A stretch of 64,000 bases of DNA from Gammaproteobacteria bacterium (lineage in GTDB: Bacteria; Pseudomonadota; Gammaproteobacteria; JABCZS01), in contig JABCZS010000006.1 in assembly GCA_013289605.1 (NCBI GenBank), positions 1-64,000 on the forward strand, read 5' to 3'. Under the pieces are notes generated by a model. That model was not told where the DNA came from, searched no databases, and saw only the letters and a list, made by a program, of their open reading frames with translations. Position numbers and translations under genes: made by a program. Shown piece by piece: positions 1 to 8,370 of this stretch (positions within the stretch are counted from its first letter, which is position 1; every line of letters begins with the position of its first letter).

Positions 1-1057
1 GTAAGGCAAGGGATACGATAGTCACCACCAAACTGCTGCCGCCGTAGCTCATCAGCGGTAAGGTTAAACCTTTGGTGGGCAGTAAACCGGTATTGACCCC
101 CATGCTGACTAACACTTGAAAACCTAAATATAAGCTGATCCCATAGGCCACATAAGCCTGGAAATGACGGTTGGCTTGCATCGCGGCTTTGCCTATAGTC
201 ATGCCTCTTAAGACTAATAACCCATATAATAACAGCACCCCTAAAGCGCCGATTAAACCCAGTTCTTCACTTAACACAGCAAAAATAAAATCCGTATGGG
301 CTTCCGGTAAATAAAATAATTTTTGGATGCCACTGCCTAAGCCTAAACCCCACCATTCGCCGCGGCCAAAGGCAATTAACGCTTGAGTGAGTTGATAGCC
401 ACTCGCGTATTGGTCATCCCAAGGGTTTAAAAAACTAGTGATCCGCTTCCAGCGGTAAGGTGCACTGACAGCAAGTACAGTCAACATACTCCCGATACCT
501 AAGACCATGAGCATAAAATAACGCAAACGCGCACCCGCGATAAATAACATGCCTAAAACGGTGGTTAAGATCACCACCGCCGTACCAAAATCAGGTTGCA
601 GCAATAATAACAAGGTCATGACGAGCGCGACACTCATGGCTTTAAAAAACTCTAAGCCTTGTGCCGTCACCACCTCTTCATGGCGAGTTAAATAATCAGC
701 AAAATAAATAATTAAACACAATTTTGCAATTTCTGAAACTTGCACATTAAATAAACCAAACGTGATCCAGCGCCGTGCGCCGTTGACTTCATACCCTATG
801 CCTGGAATTAATACTAACACCAAGAGTAATAACGCAAATAATAATAAACCGCGTCCTGCGTTTTGCCAAATGTCCATAGGCGTGCGTAACACAATAAACG
901 CTAAGCCTAAACTTAAAGCTAAATAAATGAGTTGTCTTTGGATATAATAAAAGGCATAACCGGTTTGATTTTGCGCCAAGACCAAAGAACTGGAAGTGAG
1001 GATCACTAAACCCCAGGTGAGTAGCAAAATACTGACCACTAATAAAGTGAGATCCAT
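1..1057 (-). CDS. ftsW: Septal peptidoglycan glycosyltransferase FtsW, 3' end outside window
   Basis: SEDS-family integral membrane protein that polymerises septal lipid II with its partner FtsI. The frame is open from an ATG at 1057 to the window start, giving about 352 residues of an expected 370-400, so only the C-terminal tail is missing. The translation is almost entirely hydrophobic, with the early stretch ILTSSSLVLAQNQTGYAFYY typical of FtsW. Near the window edge is the family signature LPTKGLTLPLMSYGGSS. It follows murD by about 10 bases on the same strand, as in the usual murD-ftsW order, so it is almost certainly co-transcribed. RodA is the alternative relative, but the neighbourhood and the PTKGLTLPL signature favour FtsW. 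Confidence 0.95.
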   Translation of the reverse strand, partial: MDLTLLVVSILLLTWGLVILTSSSLVLAQNQTGYAFYYIQRQLIYLALSLGLAFIVLRTPMDIWQNAGRGLLLFALLLLVLVLIPGIGYEVNGARRWITFGLFNVQVSEIAKLCLIIYFADYLTRHEEVVTAQGLEFFKAMSVALVMTLLLLLQPDFGTAVVILTTVLGMLFIAGARLRYFMLMVLGIGSMLTVLAVSAPYRWKRITSFLNPWDDQYASGYQLTQALIAFGRGEWWGLGLGSGIQKLFYLPEAHTDFIFAVLSEELGLIGALGVLLLYGLLVLRGMTIGKAAMQANRHFQAYVAYGISLYLGFQVLVSMGVNTGLLPTKGLTLPLMSYGGSSLVVTIVSLAL

Positions 1058-1067
1058 CTGTATAGTA

Positions 1068-2387
1068 CTAGCGTTGCGCATGCACTAATTCCACAAATTG
1101 TTGACCGCGATCATTGTAATCTTTAAACATATCAAAACTCGCACACGCAGGAGCTAACACCACCGCATCACCTGCGGTGGCTAGCTCTGCAGCGCGCGCT
1201 ATCGCCTCACGCAAACTGCCCACATGCGTGCGGGGTAAATCTTGCGGTAAAATTTGCGCAATATCTTGTTGTGCTTCGCCCAGCAAAATCACGTGTTTGG
1301 CATGGCGTTTAAGCGGTGCGGCCAAATCAGAAAAATCTGCCCCTTTACCCACTCCGCCTAAAATCACAATTTGTTGCCCAGCAATATCAGCCGCCACATC
1401 TTCGATCCCTGCAATGGCAGCGCCTACATTAGTCGCTTTTGAATCGTTGTACCAACGCACTGCGTCTTGCTCTAAAATCAGTTGGCAGCGATGCGGCAAA
1501 CCTTTAAACGTGTGCAATACCTGCTGCGCGCTAATAAGTGGCCACTTAAAATGCAAGACCACGGCAAGCGCTGCGAGCGCATTATTCACAAAATTCGGCC
1601 GCTGACTTGCTAATTCTGCTTGTGGGAATAAGGTTGTTGTGCCCTGCATTAACCACTTCACAGCCCCGATTTGTTTGACCCCTAAATCGTTTGCACCCGG
1701 TGCGTCCAGCGCAAAACTTTGTTGTTGTGCGACAGGATGCTGCGGCACGGTCAGATCATCTGCACGATTAAATACGGCAAGCGCTGCGTGATGAAACACC
1801 CACTGTTTCGCTGCAATGTAATCTTCAGCTTTTTCATAGCGATCGCTATGATCGGGCGTAATATTTAATAAGAGTGCGACTTCTGGCACCAAACTTTGTG
1901 TGGTTTCCAGTTGAAAACTGGATAATTCTAAGACATAGAGATCGGTATCGATGTGCAATAAGTTTAAAGCCGGTTCGCCTAAATTTCCGCCCACACCAAC
2001 CGTTATTCCTGCGGCCTTTGCAAGTTCACCTATCATCGTCGTGACGGTGCTTTTACCATTGGTGCCGGTAATAACAACGATGGGCGCACGCGCGGCTCTA
2101 GCAAACAATTCAATATCGCCCACGACAGACACACCCTGCTCACGCGCCGCTTTAATCTCCGGTAAGCTCAGCGCAAGTCCAGGACTTAAAATAATTTCCT
2201 GTGCGCTGCACAATACATCGCGATTTAACTCGCCTAAATAACACCTCACTTCAGGAAATTCCTCTTGCAAGGTGGCAAGTCCGGGAGGAGATCCACGCGT
2301 ATCCATCACGGCGACGTCATGATTTAATTTTTTTAGATAACGGACCACCGATAAACCCGTGATCCCTAAGCCGACGACGATGATCAT
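1068..2387 (-). CDS. murD: UDP-N-acetylmuramoyl-L-alanine--D-glutamate ligase
   Basis: Cytoplasmic Mur ligase that adds D-glutamate to UDP-MurNAc-L-Ala in peptidoglycan precursor synthesis. At 439 residues it matches the family length (about 438). An N-terminal Rossmann-like domain (VVGLGITGLS, about residues 4-13) precedes the ATP-binding P-loop ITGTNGKSTV near residue 106, the central-domain segment LLNITPDHSDRY near residue 175, and the C-terminal ligase domain with LAPACASFDMFKDYNDRG, a MurD hallmark. It starts one base after the mraY stop and is followed by ftsW, so translational coupling is likely. Nothing is missing or odd. Confidence 0.97.
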   Translation of the reverse strand: MIIVVGLGITGLSVVRYLKKLNHDVAVMDTRGSPPGLATLQEEFPEVRCYLGELNRDVLCSAQEIILSPGLALSLPEIKAAREQGVSVVGDIELFARAARAPIVVITGTNGKSTVTTMIGELAKAAGITVGVGGNLGEPALNLLHIDTDLYVLELSSFQLETTQSLVPEVALLLNITPDHSDRYEKAEDYIAAKQWVFHHAALAVFNRADDLTVPQHPVAQQQSFALDAPGANDLGVKQIGAVKWLMQGTTTLFPQAELASQRPNFVNNALAALAVVLHFKWPLISAQQVLHTFKGLPHRCQLILEQDAVRWYNDSKATNVGAAIAGIEDVAADIAGQQIVILGGVGKGADFSDLAAPLKRHAKHVILLGEAQQDIAQILPQDLPRTHVGSLREAIARAAELATAGDAVVLAPACASFDMFKDYNDRGQQFVELVHAQR

Positions 2388-2388
2388 A

Positions 2389-3471
2389 CTACCTCACCTT
2401 TAACGAAGCCAATCCCAATAAGACTAACATGACCGTTATAATACAAAACCGCACCATGACTTTAGGTTCAGGCCACCCTTTTAATTCGTAATGATGGTGC
2501 AGCGGCGCCATGCGAAAAATGCGCTCACGGGTCAGTTTAAAATATCCCACTTGCAACATCACCGATACCGTTTCAGCGACAAAAATACCGCCCATAATAA
2601 ATAAAATAATTTCTTGTCGGACCATTAAGGCTAATACACCCAGTACTGCGCCTAAGGCTAAAGATCCCACATCTCCCATAAATATTTGCGCAGGATAGGC
2701 ATTAAACCATAAAAAACCTAAACCTGCACCGACTAGGGCCGCGGCAAATACGGTCATTTCACTCGCTTCAACAATAAAAGGGATCGCTAAATATTCTGCA
2801 AAAGCCATGTGACTTGTGACATAGGCAAAAATACCTAGCGCGCCGCCGACTAAAACCGTGGTCGTGATCGCTAAACCATCTAAGCCATCGGTCAGATTAA
2901 CCGCATTACTAGAGCCAACGATGACTAAATACGCTAAAAGGATATAAAACGGACCTAATTGAATAAAGGTGTCTTTTATAAAAGGGATGAGTAATTGGGT
3001 ATAACTCTCACCGTGGGCGCAGCAGTATAAACTGAATGCAATCACCAAAGCGGCAACACTTTGCCAAAAATATTTCCAACGCGCGGGTAAACCCCGGGTA
3101 TTTTTTTTCACTAACTTTTGATAATCATCATAAAAGCCTATGGCTGCAAAAGACAACAGGGTAAATAAAATGATCCACACATAATGATTACTTAAATCTG
3201 TCCATAAGAGCGTGGCCACTGCAGTCGCAATAATGATCAACACGCCGCCCATGGTTGGAGTACCCGATTTACTAAAATGTGATTGTGGGCCATTATCACG
3301 CACGGTCTGGCCTACTTTGTAACTTTGCAACAGACGAATCAACGCAGGACCGAAGGATAACGCGATCAGCAATGCCGTCAGCACGCCTAAAATTGCGCGT
3401 AAGGTCACATAATGAAAAACGTTAAAACCCGAATGAAATTGAGTTAAATACTCAGCCAGCCACAACAGCAT
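2389..3471 (-). CDS. mraY: Phospho-N-acetylmuramoyl-pentapeptide-transferase
   Basis: Inner-membrane enzyme that transfers phospho-MurNAc-pentapeptide to undecaprenyl phosphate, making lipid I. It has 360 residues, exactly the E. coli length, and about ten hydrophobic segments. Visible signatures are [10 protein letters not shown] (about residue 67), GFYDDYQKL (about 112), [10 protein letters not shown] (about 192, with catalytic aspartates) and the histidine motif [12 protein letters not shown] near the C-terminus. It lies between murF and murD in standard dcw order with minimal spacing. Confidence 0.98.
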   Translation of the reverse strand: MLLWLAEYLTQFHSGFNVFHYVTLRAILGVLTALLIALSFGPALIRLLQSYKVGQTVRDNGPQSHFSKSGTPTMGGVLIIIATAVATLLWTDLSNHYVWIILFTLLSFAAIGFYDDYQKLVKKNTRGLPARWKYFWQSVAALVIAFSLYCCAHGESYTQLLIPFIKDTFIQLGPFYILLAYLVIVGSSNAVNLTDGLDGLAITTTVLVGGALGIFAYVTSHMAFAEYLAIPFIVEASEMTVFAAALVGAGLGFLWFNAYPAQIFMGDVGSLALGAVLGVLALMVRQEIILFIMGGIFVAETVSVMLQVGYFKLTRERIFRMAPLHHHYELKGWPEPKVMVRFCIITVMLVLLGLASLKVR

Positions 3472-3488
3472 AATCCCTTACTCCTCAG

Positions 3489-4829
3489 TTATTCCTTGGC
3501 GCTTAATGCCTGAACCACTTCTTCTAAGGCACCCGAGCGTGAGCCTTTAATTAATATGGTCATATTCTCATGGAGCAAAGGCTTGAGTGCGGCAATTAAG
3601 CTCGCCTTATCGGCGAAATGTTCTGCGCCAGCGCCAAACGCTTCGACCGTCAAACGCGACCATTCGCCTACCGCAAAAATACGATTGACTCCGCGCTCAC
3701 GCGCAATTTTACCTACTTCTAGATGGGCTGCTTTGGACAAATCACCCAGTTCACGCATATCAAAAAATACCCAGACTTTTTCACCGGGATAATGGGCAAG
3801 AATATCAAGAGCGGCCTTCACTGCGACAGGATTGGCATTATAAGCATCATCAATAATTTTTGCCTGCTTGATTCCCGTACACACATGCAGACGGTGTTTA
3901 GCCGCCTTCATTTTTGCAAGTCCTGAAGCAATCGCGGGCAGCGGCACATTAAGCGCGATGGCGGCACTGCTAGCGGCCAGTGCATTAATAATATTGTGTC
4001 GACCTAAAATAGGAAGCACTATGGCCATTGATCCCTTTGCGGTATTAAGGGTAAACGCACCGCGTCCCTCAATTAAATGAATATCCGTGGCATAGACATC
4101 GGCCTTAGCCTGCATAGAAAAACTCAACACCTGATGCTGAGTTAATTGTTGTTGCCAAAAAGAATAATAGTGATCATCGGCATTAATCACCGCAACACCT
4201 TGATCACCCAGGCCATCAAAAATTTCTGCTTTTGTTTTAGCAATCGTATCCACATCGCCAAAGCCTTCGGTATGCACTGGGGCTACGATCGTAATAATGG
4301 CGACATCGGGTTTGGCCATTTGGGTTAAGGGCGTGATTTCATGCGGATGATTCGCTCCGATTTCTATGACAGCAAAACGATGCTGCGTTGTTAACGCTAA
4401 TAAGGTCAGCGGTACGCCGATATGATTATTAAAGCTACCGACCGCCGCATGGGTCGGCCCGATTTCCGAGAATATGGCACTGAGCATTTGCTTGGTGGTG
4501 GTCTTGCCGCAACTGCCGGTGACCGCAATCACTTTCAAATCAGGTAATTGCTGCCTATGCCAGGCCGCAAAAGCGCCCATCGCCGCATAGACATCAGGGA
4601 CGACAATTTGGGTTAAATTCAAGGACACGGCTTTCTCGACCAACGCTGCCGCAGCACCTCGGGCTAATGCCTGCGGTAAATAATCATGCCCATCAAAAGA
4701 TTCACCTTTTAAGGCGATAAATAAATCACCGGGAGTAAGACTCCGAGTATCCGTAGAGACTTGGGTAAATTCACAATCCGGGCCTATCAATTGGCCGGCT
4801 ACGCATTGGGCAAGTTGTGACGCTAGCAC
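3489..4829 (-). CDS. murF: UDP-N-acetylmuramoyl-tripeptide--D-alanyl-D-alanine ligase
   Basis: Cytoplasmic ligase that attaches D-Ala-D-Ala to UDP-MurNAc-tripeptide. It has 446 residues (family about 450). An N-terminal Mur domain (STDTRSLTPGDLFIALKGE, about 26-44) binds the uridine part, the P-loop is VTGSCGKTTTKQ (about 104-115), the central domain has IEIGANHPHEI (about 155) and the C-terminal domain DDAYNANP (about 320). The start is GTG at 4829, preceded by AAGGA about ten bases upstream. Unlike in most relatives murE does not lie directly upstream; a 120-base non-coding gap with its own promoter-like sequence separates murF from ftsI. Confidence 0.97.
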   Translation of the reverse strand: MLASQLAQCVAGQLIGPDCEFTQVSTDTRSLTPGDLFIALKGESFDGHDYLPQALARGAAAALVEKAVSLNLTQIVVPDVYAAMGAFAAWHRQQLPDLKVIAVTGSCGKTTTKQMLSAIFSEIGPTHAAVGSFNNHIGVPLTLLALTTQHRFAVIEIGANHPHEITPLTQMAKPDVAIITIVAPVHTEGFGDVDTIAKTKAEIFDGLGDQGVAVINADDHYYSFWQQQLTQHQVLSFSMQAKADVYATDIHLIEGRGAFTLNTAKGSMAIVLPILGRHNIINALAASSAAIALNVPLPAIASGLAKMKAAKHRLHVCTGIKQAKIIDDAYNANPVAVKAALDILAHYPGEKVWVFFDMRELGDLSKAAHLEVGKIARERGVNRIFAVGEWSRLTVEAFGAGAEHFADKASLIAALKPLLHENMTILIKGSRSGALEEVVQALSAKE

Positions 4830-4863
4830 TGATTTATTCCTTTTAAAAACAAAAATTTACCTA

Positions 4864-4891
4864 AGCATAACAGCAAGGTGGGATTTTGCAA
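4864..4891 (-). promoter_or_regulatory. Putative sigma-70 promoter ahead of murF
   Basis: Minus-strand TTGCAA (4886-4891) and TATGCT (4864-4869) are separated by 16 bases and lie about 35 bases upstream of the murF GTG. It sits in the gap where murE is normally found and may restart transcription for murF-mraY-murD-ftsW. This is consensus matching by eye only. Confidence 0.4.
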
Positions 4892-4927
4892 TGCTAAATT
4901 TAAGAAGCAAGCACTTGACCTGACTTT

Positions 4928-4956
4928 ATCTTAAGCATGTCACCTAAGCTTAAGAT
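4928..4956 (-). terminator. Inverted repeat across the ftsI stop codon
   Basis: ATCTTAAGC and GCTTAAGAT form a perfect 9-bp stem around an 11-base loop, and the second arm contains the ftsI stop. The stem is AT-rich and no long T-tract follows on the minus strand, so it may be a weak terminator, attenuator or processing site between ftsI and murF. Confidence 0.35.
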
Positions 4957-6602
4957 TTAGGCAAATTATCTGGGGCTATATTTAATAAGCGCAAGACACC
5001 ACCCATTACATCAGCAAAAATAGGGGCGGCCACTTCTCCGCCATAATAAGCCCCCTGCGTCGGTTCATCGATAAGCACCACCACGACTATTCGTGGATTT
5101 GTCGCAGGGGCAAAGCCCGCAAACAAGGCTAAATGGCGATCATCGACATAGCCTGATTCACCGAGTTTTCGGGTCGTTCCGGTTTTCCCAGCCACAAAAT
5201 AACCGGGAATACGTGCATCCTGTCCGGTGCCCGCATCATTTTCTTGTAAAATAAGCATGTTACGCACGGCGTCGGCGACTTTGGAGCTGAGTGCCTCACG
5301 CGCTGCGGGCGCACCTTCAAGACGCAATACCGAAATGGGATTATTTATGCCGTGGTGCGCAACCGTGGCATAAGCTTGGGCTAATTGCAACGCAGTCACT
5401 GATAAACCATAACCAAAAGCAAGTGTTGCATAACTAAACGGATCTATAGTCGGTGAAATCACCATACGGCCGGATTGCTCGCCGGGCAAACCGCTGTAGG
5501 TTGTCTGAGCTAAACCTAAACGTTGCCACGTATCGAGGATATCCTCGACCGGCAACGGCAATAATAATTTAGTCATGCCCACATTACTGGAGTGACGCAA
5601 CACCATCGGCAGACTAAGACGACCATAATTGCGAAAATCACGCACCACTTTGCCATGCACGGTCATGTAGCCCGGTGAGGTGTCCACTTCCGTCGCAAAA
5701 TCCACTTGTCCGGTTTCTAAAATCGCGGCCATGGCTAAAGGTTTCATCGTCGAGCCGGGCTCAAAAAGATCGGTGACTGCGCGATTTCGCATCGCCTCTT
5801 GCGCACGATCAGAGCGGTTATTGGGATTAAATGACGGTTGATTCACCAAGGCTAACACCTCACCGGTATCCACATCCAACACGATGATGCTGCCCGCTTG
5901 CGCTTGGTGACGCAATACTGCAGCTTTCAGCTCACGGTAGGCTAAATATTGGATCCGCCGATCAATGCTTAAATAAATATCACGCCCATCTTGATTCGGC
6001 GTAATCAATTCTAAATCTTCTATCACTTGGCCTAAGCGATCTTTAAGCACGCGTTTTTTTCCCGCTTGCCCCGTTAATAAGGTATTCAACGCAAGCTCAA
6101 TACCTTCTTGACCCTCGCCATCAATATTCGTCACCCCGACCAAGTGTGCGCTGGCCTCCCCTAAGGGATAAAACCTGCGGTATTCGCGCTCGGTATACAC
6201 GCCTTTAATCTCTAAATCTAAAGTGTTTTGTGCAAGCTCAGGACTGATTTGCCGTTTTAAATAGAGGAATTCTCGGTCGCGATTTTTATGCAAGCGCGCC
6301 GCCAAGTCTCTGACATCCAGATCTAACACTTCAGCGAGTGGCGTAATGTCTTCAGGGTTTTGAAAATATTGTTTAGGATTGACCCAAATGGAATCCACAG
6401 GCGTGCTGATCGCTAAGGGTTCGCCGTTACGATCTAAAATCATCCCACGGTGTGCCGGCAGATTGACTGTGCGCACGGTGCGCAAATCACCCTGTGCACT
6501 TAAAAATTCATGGTTAAAAATATGCAAATCCACTAGACGCATCGCAATCGCACACACGCCTATGGCCAGCAACAGTAAAATAAAATAATGACGTTTATTC
6601 AA
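4950..6602 (-). CDS. ftsI: Peptidoglycan D,D-transpeptidase FtsI (PBP3)
   Basis: Division-specific class B penicillin-binding protein that cross-links septal peptidoglycan with FtsW. It has 550 residues (E. coli 588). A single N-terminal membrane segment (about 7-25) is followed by the pedestal domain with RGMILDRNGEPLAIS (about 53-67) and the transpeptidase domain. The catalytic triad motifs are present: SxxK in EPGSTMKPLA (about 280), SxN in HSSNVG (about 336) and KTGT in AGKTGTTRK (about 473). The ftsL stop overlaps the ftsI start by eight bases, so the two are translationally coupled. Confidence 0.97.
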   Translation of the reverse strand: MNKRHYFILLLLAIGVCAIAMRLVDLHIFNHEFLSAQGDLRTVRTVNLPAHRGMILDRNGEPLAISTPVDSIWVNPKQYFQNPEDITPLAEVLDLDVRDLAARLHKNRDREFLYLKRQISPELAQNTLDLEIKGVYTEREYRRFYPLGEASAHLVGVTNIDGEGQEGIELALNTLLTGQAGKKRVLKDRLGQVIEDLELITPNQDGRDIYLSIDRRIQYLAYRELKAAVLRHQAQAGSIIVLDVDTGEVLALVNQPSFNPNNRSDRAQEAMRNRAVTDLFEPGSTMKPLAMAAILETGQVDFATEVDTSPGYMTVHGKVVRDFRNYGRLSLPMVLRHSSNVGMTKLLLPLPVEDILDTWQRLGLAQTTYSGLPGEQSGRMVISPTIDPFSYATLAFGYGLSVTALQLAQAYATVAHHGINNPISVLRLEGAPAAREALSSKVADAVRNMLILQENDAGTGQDARIPGYFVAGKTGTTRKLGESGYVDDRHLALFAGFAPATNPRIVVVVLIDEPTQGAYYGGEVAAPIFADVMGGVLRLLNIAPDNLPKS

Positions 6603-6861
6603 TTTTTTTGCCCTCCACCCAAATCATTTCATCATCTACGGGGGCGCGCATCTGCAATTCTTGGGTCGCAATTTGTTCTACACGGGAGTGCATGACTAGC
6701 GTGCTTTCTTCTAATAATAACTGGCTCCACTCGCTATTGAGCTCATCGCGCTCAGCCTGTGAGGCATGCAGCTCGATGAGTAATTGCCGATTGCTGTGTT
6801 TAAAATAAACAATAGCGAGTGCAGTAATAAATAATAATAAGCCTATGATCACCGTTCTCAT
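6595..6861 (-). CDS. ftsL: Cell division protein FtsL
   Basis: Small bitopic divisome protein that links FtsB/FtsQ to FtsI-FtsW. I chose the ATG at 6861 (MRTVIIGLLL), just past the rsmH stop, giving 88 residues; a GTG at 6891 would add ten residues but overlap rsmH. One membrane segment (about residues 3-18) is followed by a heptad-rich periplasmic part (NRQLLIELHASQAERDELNSE), as expected for the FtsB/FtsL coiled coil. Sequence conservation in this family is poor, so the call rests on size, topology and position between rsmH and ftsI. Confidence 0.9.
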   Translation of the reverse strand: MRTVIIGLLLFITALAIVYFKHSNRQLLIELHASQAERDELNSEWSQLLLEESTLVMHSRVEQIATQELQMRAPVDDEMIWVEGKKIE

Positions 6862-6871
6862 GTCAGGATCT

Positions 6872-7786
6872 CTATATTTTTTCAGCCACACGCATCATGG
6901 CACTGCGGGCACGGTTATTCTGGGCACATTCGGCAGCACTTGGCGTACACTTAGGCAGAATTTTCAGCGGCGATTTATTTTCTTCAGCCCTAATAGGAAT
7001 ATACGCAGGCACGGTTACCCCTTTTGCTAATTTACGCATCCATTGCTTCACTATGCGATCTTCCAAGGAGTGAAAACTAATCACGACTAAGCGCCCACCA
7101 CGGTTAAGCGTCTCAAATGCAGCTTGCAAACCTAGGGTTAAATCGTCTAGCTCTTGATTAATATAGATCCGAATCGCCTGAAATGTGCGCGTGGCGGGAT
7201 GTTTATGTTTTTCAACCCTAGGCATGGCGTCTTTAATAATTTGTGCCAGTTGCGTGCTCGTCTCTATTTTTGTCGTGAGCCGTGCCTTGCAAATGGCACG
7301 CGCTATGAATTTAGCAAACCGCTCTTCACCGTAAGTTTTAATGATTTCAGTTAAGGTGTCTTCTTTGACATAGGCGAGAAAATCCGCCGCACTGAGTCCT
7401 TTAGTGGGATCCATACGCATATCGAGTGGTCCTTCCCGCATAAAACTAAAGCCCCGCGCCGCATTATCCAGTTGTGGGGAAGAAACGCCTAAATCAAACA
7501 AAACGCCTTGGATTTGGCCTTGCAGGTCTAGTTCTGTAGCAATGCGCTTTATTTCAGCAAAACTGCCATGCACGGGAATAATGGGTAAGCCTTGGGCTTG
7601 TAAATCGCGCGCCACAGCAATCGCTTCAGGATCTTTATCGATCACGATCAATTTCCCAGGGGCTTGTAGTCTTTCTAAAATGGCACGACTATGCCCGCCC
7701 CGACCAAAAGTGGCATCAATATAACAGCCATGCGGATCAGTAATAAGCGCAGCGATGGATTCGGTAAGTAAGACGGCTTGGTGCAT
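6872..7786 (-). CDS. rsmH: 16S rRNA (cytosine(1402)-N(4))-methyltransferase
   Basis: SAM-dependent enzyme methylating C1402 in the ribosomal P site. It has 304 residues (family about 310). The family N-terminus MHQAVLLTESI fixes the start. SAM-binding DATFGRGGHSRAIL lies near residue 24 and FDLGVSSPQLD near 97; the terminal third has VVISFHSLEDRIVKQWM. It heads the dcw cluster here because mraZ, normally upstream, is absent. There is no Shine-Dalgarno sequence before the ATG, and a good -10 box ends six bases upstream (see findings). Confidence 0.97.
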   Translation of the reverse strand: MHQAVLLTESIAALITDPHGCYIDATFGRGGHSRAILERLQAPGKLIVIDKDPEAIAVARDLQAQGLPIIPVHGSFAEIKRIATELDLQGQIQGVLFDLGVSSPQLDNAARGFSFMREGPLDMRMDPTKGLSAADFLAYVKEDTLTEIIKTYGEERFAKFIARAICKARLTTKIETSTQLAQIIKDAMPRVEKHKHPATRTFQAIRIYINQELDDLTLGLQAAFETLNRGGRLVVISFHSLEDRIVKQWMRKLAKGVTVPAYIPIRAEENKSPLKILPKCTPSAAECAQNNRARSAMMRVAEKI

Positions 7787-7792
7787 AGAAGT

Positions 7793-7821
7793 ATCATAAG
7801 TAGCATAGCCACAAATGTAAA
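7793..7821 (-). promoter_or_regulatory. Promoter for the dcw cluster, possibly leaderless
   Basis: On the minus strand TTTACA (7816-7821), a 17-base spacer and TATGAT (7793-7798) form a near-consensus sigma-70 promoter. The -10 box is followed by six bases and then the rsmH ATG, which would place the transcription start at or next to the A of the start codon. Confidence 0.6.
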
Positions 7822-7888
7822 CGGTTATCTCACTTTATCTTGCGATGGGGGATTTTTAAGGGTTCGATCGCAGCTCCCCTGTGTGCAA

Positions 7889-7907
7889 GCGCGAATTTAG
7901 TTCGCGC
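7889..7907 (-). terminator. Hairpin downstream of rnpB
   Basis: GCGCGAA and TTCGCGC form a perfect 7-bp GC-rich stem with a five-base loop, about 15 bases beyond the RNase P RNA 3' end. There is no T-tract, so it could be a 3'-end or processing hairpin as well as a terminator. Confidence 0.4.
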
Positions 7908-7923
7908 GTAGCATTAATAAGAA

Positions 7924-8278
7924 AACGAGTCAGCCGTTAAGCCGGGTTCTGTCGAGGACAATCATTCATCTGGGACAGTAGTCGCCTACTGCCTCAAGCA
8001 GCCTACCCAGATCGCCTACGGGTCGCAGGATCCGATCTTATTTGGCCTTGCTCCAGGTGGGGTTTACCCTGCCACGTGAGTTGCCTCACGCGCGGTGCGC
8101 TCTTACCGCACCATTTCACCCTTACCCCGCGAGATAAATCTTGAGGGGCGGTATATTTTCTGTGGCACTTTCCGTAGGCTCGCGCCCCCCAGGCGTTACC
8201 TGGCACCTTACCCTATGGAGCCCGGACTTTCCTCCGTCTTAAAAAAAACTTAAGACCGCGATTGTCTGGCCGACTCTT
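7924..8278 (-). ncRNA. rnpB: RNase P RNA, bacterial type A
   Basis: Catalytic RNA of ribonuclease P, which removes tRNA 5' leaders. The minus strand has the universal core GGAGGAAAGTCCGGGCTCCA (8217-8236) followed by GGGTAAGGTGCCAGGTAACG and, at the 3' side, CGACAGAACCCGGCTTA. The ends pair as helix P1 (GAGTCGGCC with GGCTGACTC). Length about 355 nt fits gammaproteobacterial type A. Exact ends are estimated from P1 and may be off by a few bases. An open frame inside (8003-8206) is not a gene. Confidence 0.96.
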
Positions 8279-8370
8279 TGTATAGAGTATCAATGATTTG
8301 CATAAGATGCAATAGTTGATTAAATAACAAACCCGTTGTCGCCGTACGTTGTAGCAGTAGAAGTAGTTGT

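Noticed and set aside
1177-1605. Plus-strand frame opposite murD (142 codons)
   Set aside because: It is antisense to a clear housekeeping gene and has biased, shadow-like composition.
6862-6891. GTG start giving a 98-residue FtsL
   Set aside because: It overlaps rsmH and lacks a ribosome-binding sequence; ATG 6861 directly follows the rsmH stop.
8003-8206. Open frame inside the RNase P RNA gene
   Set aside because: It lies wholly within rnpB, whose structure explains the sequence; the encoded peptide has no coding character.
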